Positions 62,442 through 64,000 of a DNA stretch of 64,000 nt are shown here, in pieces. Location of the stretch: positions 670,001 through 734,000 of the forward strand of contig NZ_CP090003.1 of the NCBI RefSeq assembly GCF_021390195.1. The letters are read 5' to 3'. The translations under genes were made by a program, and so were the position numbers. Under the pieces are notes generated by a model, which was not told where the DNA came from, ran no database searches, and saw only the letters and a program-made list of their open reading frames with translations. Origin of the DNA: Flagellimonas sp. CMM7 (GTDB taxonomy: Bacteria; Bacteroidota; Bacteroidia; Flavobacteriales; Flavobacteriaceae). Numbering within the stretch: position 1 is the first letter of the stretch; every line of letters begins with the position of its first letter.

Positions 62442-63635
62442 ATGCCAGGTATATCTAAAAAAGGGCTACAAATGCCGGCCTCTCCTATACGTAAATTGGT
62501 TCCCTATGCTGAAGAAGCGAAAAAAAGAGGCACCCATGTAATTCATTTAAATATTGGGCAACCCGATATTAAGACCCCAAAAATAGCGTTGGATGCCGTA
62601 AGAAACCACACCATTGAAGTTCTTGCGTATAGCATGACAGAAGGTTCCGAGCAATACAGAGAAAAAATCGCTGCTTATTATTCCAAAAAACACATAAATG
62701 TCTCGGCCCAGGATATAATTGTAACCACGGGAGGGTCTGAGGCCCTTTCTTTTGTAATGGGAACCATTATGGATGGTGATGATGAAATTATTATCCCTGA
62801 ACCTTTTTATGCCAACTATAACGGTTTTGCAACTGCTTCTGGGGTAAACGTTGTTCCAATCGCATCCTCTTTTGAGAGTAATTTTGCATTGCCTCCAATT
62901 GCTGATTTTGAAAAACTAATAACTCCTAAAACAAAGGCTATTCTTATCTGTAATCCCGGAAACCCTACGGGATATCTGTACAGTAAAGAGGAGATTAAAC
63001 AGCTAGCAAATCTGGTCAAAAAGCATAATTTGTTTTTAGTTGCAGATGAAGTGTATAGAGAGTTTACTTATGAAGGGCGTGAACATCACTCTATTTTACA
63101 AGAATCAGGGCTTGAAGAGCATGCCATTATAGTAGATTCTGTATCCAAAAGGTATAGTATGTGCGGGGCACGTATTGGCTGTTTGGTTTCTAAAAACAAG
63201 GAAGTTATACAAACTGCAATGAAATTTGCACAAGCACGTTTATCTCCACCAACATTTGCTCAAATTGCCAGTGAAGCTGCTTTAGAAACCCCTGAAAGCT
63301 ATTTTGATGATGTCATTGAAGAATATGTAGAACGAAGAAATATTCTTATTTCAGAATTACAAAAGTTGGAAGGTGTCAGGATTGCAGTACCCCAGGGAGC
63401 ATTCTATTGTGTTGTTGAACTACCTGTTTCCAACTCTGATGATTTTGCCCAATGGCTTTTAGAAAAGTTTGAAATGCACGGGAGCACTGTAATGGTGGCT
63501 CCAGCTGGCGGATTCTATGCAACAGAGGGCCTAGGTGAAAATCAAATTAGAATTGCGTATGTTCTTGAAAAGGAACAACTTGTGAAAGCTGTTCAAATAT
63601 TAGGAGAAGCTTTGAAAATTTATACCACCAAGTGA
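62442..63635 (+). CDS. class I/II pyridoxal phosphate aminotransferase
   Basis: This fold-type I aminotransferase has 397 residues. It has HLNIGQPDIKTP near the N-terminus, VTTGGSEALSFVMG (~residue 93), ICNPGNPTGYLYSKEEI (~residue 168) with the conserved Asn, VADEVYREFTYEG and the PLP lysine in SVSKRYSMCGARIGCLVS (~residue 237). It resembles aspartate/aromatic aminotransferases; the substrate is not certain. Its stop overlaps the murB start as GTGA, so the two are co-transcribed. Confidence 0.92.
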   Translation: MPGISKKGLQMPASPIRKLVPYAEEAKKRGTHVIHLNIGQPDIKTPKIALDAVRNHTIEVLAYSMTEGSEQYREKIAAYYSKKHINVSAQDIIVTTGGSEALSFVMGTIMDGDDEIIIPEPFYANYNGFATASGVNVVPIASSFESNFALPPIADFEKLITPKTKAILICNPGNPTGYLYSKEEIKQLANLVKKHNLFLVADEVYREFTYEGREHHSILQESGLEEHAIIVDSVSKRYSMCGARIGCLVSKNKEVIQTAMKFAQARLSPPTFAQIASEAALETPESYFDDVIEEYVERRNILISELQKLEGVRIAVPQGAFYCVVELPVSNSDDFAQWLLEKFEMHGSTVMVAPAGGFYATEGLGENQIRIAYVLEKEQLVKAVQILGEALKIYTTK

Positions 63636-64000
63636 ACATTCAAGAAAACATATCGTTAAAAAGCTACAATACTTTTGGTATTGATGTGAAAGCCCGCTTT
63701 TTTATTGAAATAAATGGCCTTGCACAGCTTCAAAAGGTACTTGAACTTGAAGCATATCCAAAAAAATTCATCATAAGTGGTGGCAGTAATATGCTGCTTA
63801 CCAAGGATATTGATGCTTTGGTAATGCACATCAACTTAAAAGGGATAACGGTTGTTGAAGAAGATGAAGATGAAGTTGTGGTTAAGGCAATGGCAGGAGA
63901 AAACTGGCATGAACTGGTACTTTGGAGTTTGGACAATGGTTATGGCGGATTAGAAAACCTTTCGCTTATTCCCGGAAATACTGGAACAGCACCCATTCAG
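63632..64000 (+). CDS. murB: UDP-N-acetylenolpyruvoylglucosamine reductase, 5' part
   Basis: The first 123 codons of murB run off the window end. The protein begins VNIQENISLKSYNTFGIDVK and has the FAD-binding ISGGSNMLLTKDID (~residue 48), then LENLSLIPGNTGTAPIQ at the edge. It reduces UDP-GlcNAc-enolpyruvate in peptidoglycan synthesis. The GTG start overlaps the aminotransferase stop by four bases. The fragment resembles the E. coli (type I) form. Confidence 0.93.
   Translation, partial: MNIQENISLKSYNTFGIDVKARFFIEINGLAQLQKVLELEAYPKKFIISGGSNMLLTKDIDALVMHINLKGITVVEEDEDEVVVKAMAGENWHELVLWSLDNGYGGLENLSLIPGNTGTAPIQ

Noticed and set aside
1..64000. CRISPR array, insertion sequence, prophage, rRNA or tRNA genes
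   Set aside because: I looked for regularly spaced repeats, transposase motifs, phage structural genes and RNA gene landmarks by eye and found none. A dedicated tRNA or covariance-model scan could still reveal a missed small RNA.

Overview
The window is a gene-dense, AT-rich stretch of a Bacteroidota chromosome, almost certainly a marine-type member of the Flavobacteriia. The evidence is a SusC/SusD pair, promoters of the TAnnTTTG type, a near absence of Shine-Dalgarno sequences except in front of rpsU, a PspC/DUF2851/AGCS repertoire typical of the class, and many lipoproteins with a Bacteroidota-style lipobox. I see no rRNA, tRNA, CRISPR array, insertion sequence or prophage. The species cannot be named from this sequence alone.

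Layout. 1-6.6 kb (minus strand): rpsU, an acyl-CoA dehydrogenase, a helix-hairpin-helix protein, an AGCS sodium/amino-acid symporter, then a DUF2851-PspC-potassium channel operon. 6.9-12.9 kb (plus): an M14 metallocarboxypeptidase followed by a SusC/SusD uptake pair. 13-16.5 kb: rhodanese and two thioredoxin-fold proteins on the minus strand, diverging from a MarR-nitroreductase-YceI operon. 16.7-18.5 kb: a Big2 plus propeller-repeat lipoprotein. 18.5-26.7 kb: a complete trp operon, trpL-E-G-D-C-F-B-A, with an M20 peptidase behind it. 26.9-34.8 kb: a lone receiver protein, a uracil-DNA-glycosylase-like protein, PEP carboxylase, YaaA, the PASTA-RluD pair, D-Ala-D-Ala ligase and CoaD. 35-41.5 kb: a PAS histidine kinase/receiver pair, a second M14 peptidase, NUDIX, pyrE, an SRPBCC-like protein and birA. 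41.5-46.2 kb: rsfS-ftsH-LUD-cdsA-psd-ACBP, a ribosome-silencing, membrane-quality and phospholipid operon. 46.3-57.6 kb: a lamin-tail/spondin lipoprotein divergent from a LytTR regulator, a three-gene OB-fold/YceI/DUF5777 operon, a sterol-desaturase-like protein, a YdeP-type molybdoenzyme and a cadherin/Kelch lipoprotein. 57.7-64 kb: valS, a DUF1573 protein, a PDZ aspartyl protease, an aminotransferase and the 5' part of murB.

The most interesting signals cluster in the trp operon. It begins with a well-formed TTTG-N19-TATCTTTG promoter placed so that the mRNA starts at or next to the ATG of an 18-residue leader peptide carrying three consecutive Trp codons. A 9-bp intrinsic terminator follows, along with a mutually exclusive antiterminator helix that overlaps the leader stop codon. 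This is a complete ribosome-stalling attenuator, apparently translated from a nearly leaderless RNA. Two palindromic repeat elements have entered the same operon. One lies between trpG and trpD. The other is a 72-bp element lying in frame inside trpF; removing it exactly restores a 215-residue TrpF. This resembles the protein-coding palindromic elements known from Rickettsia.

Other regulatory signals are a strong Shine-Dalgarno and 5' hairpin before rpsU (the known bS21 autoregulation logic of Flavobacteriia), a MarR operator, and a divergent control region in front of the LytTR gene. That region contains a 12-bp direct repeat with a 20-bp period and a mirrored 15-bp motif just downstream of both predicted transcription starts.
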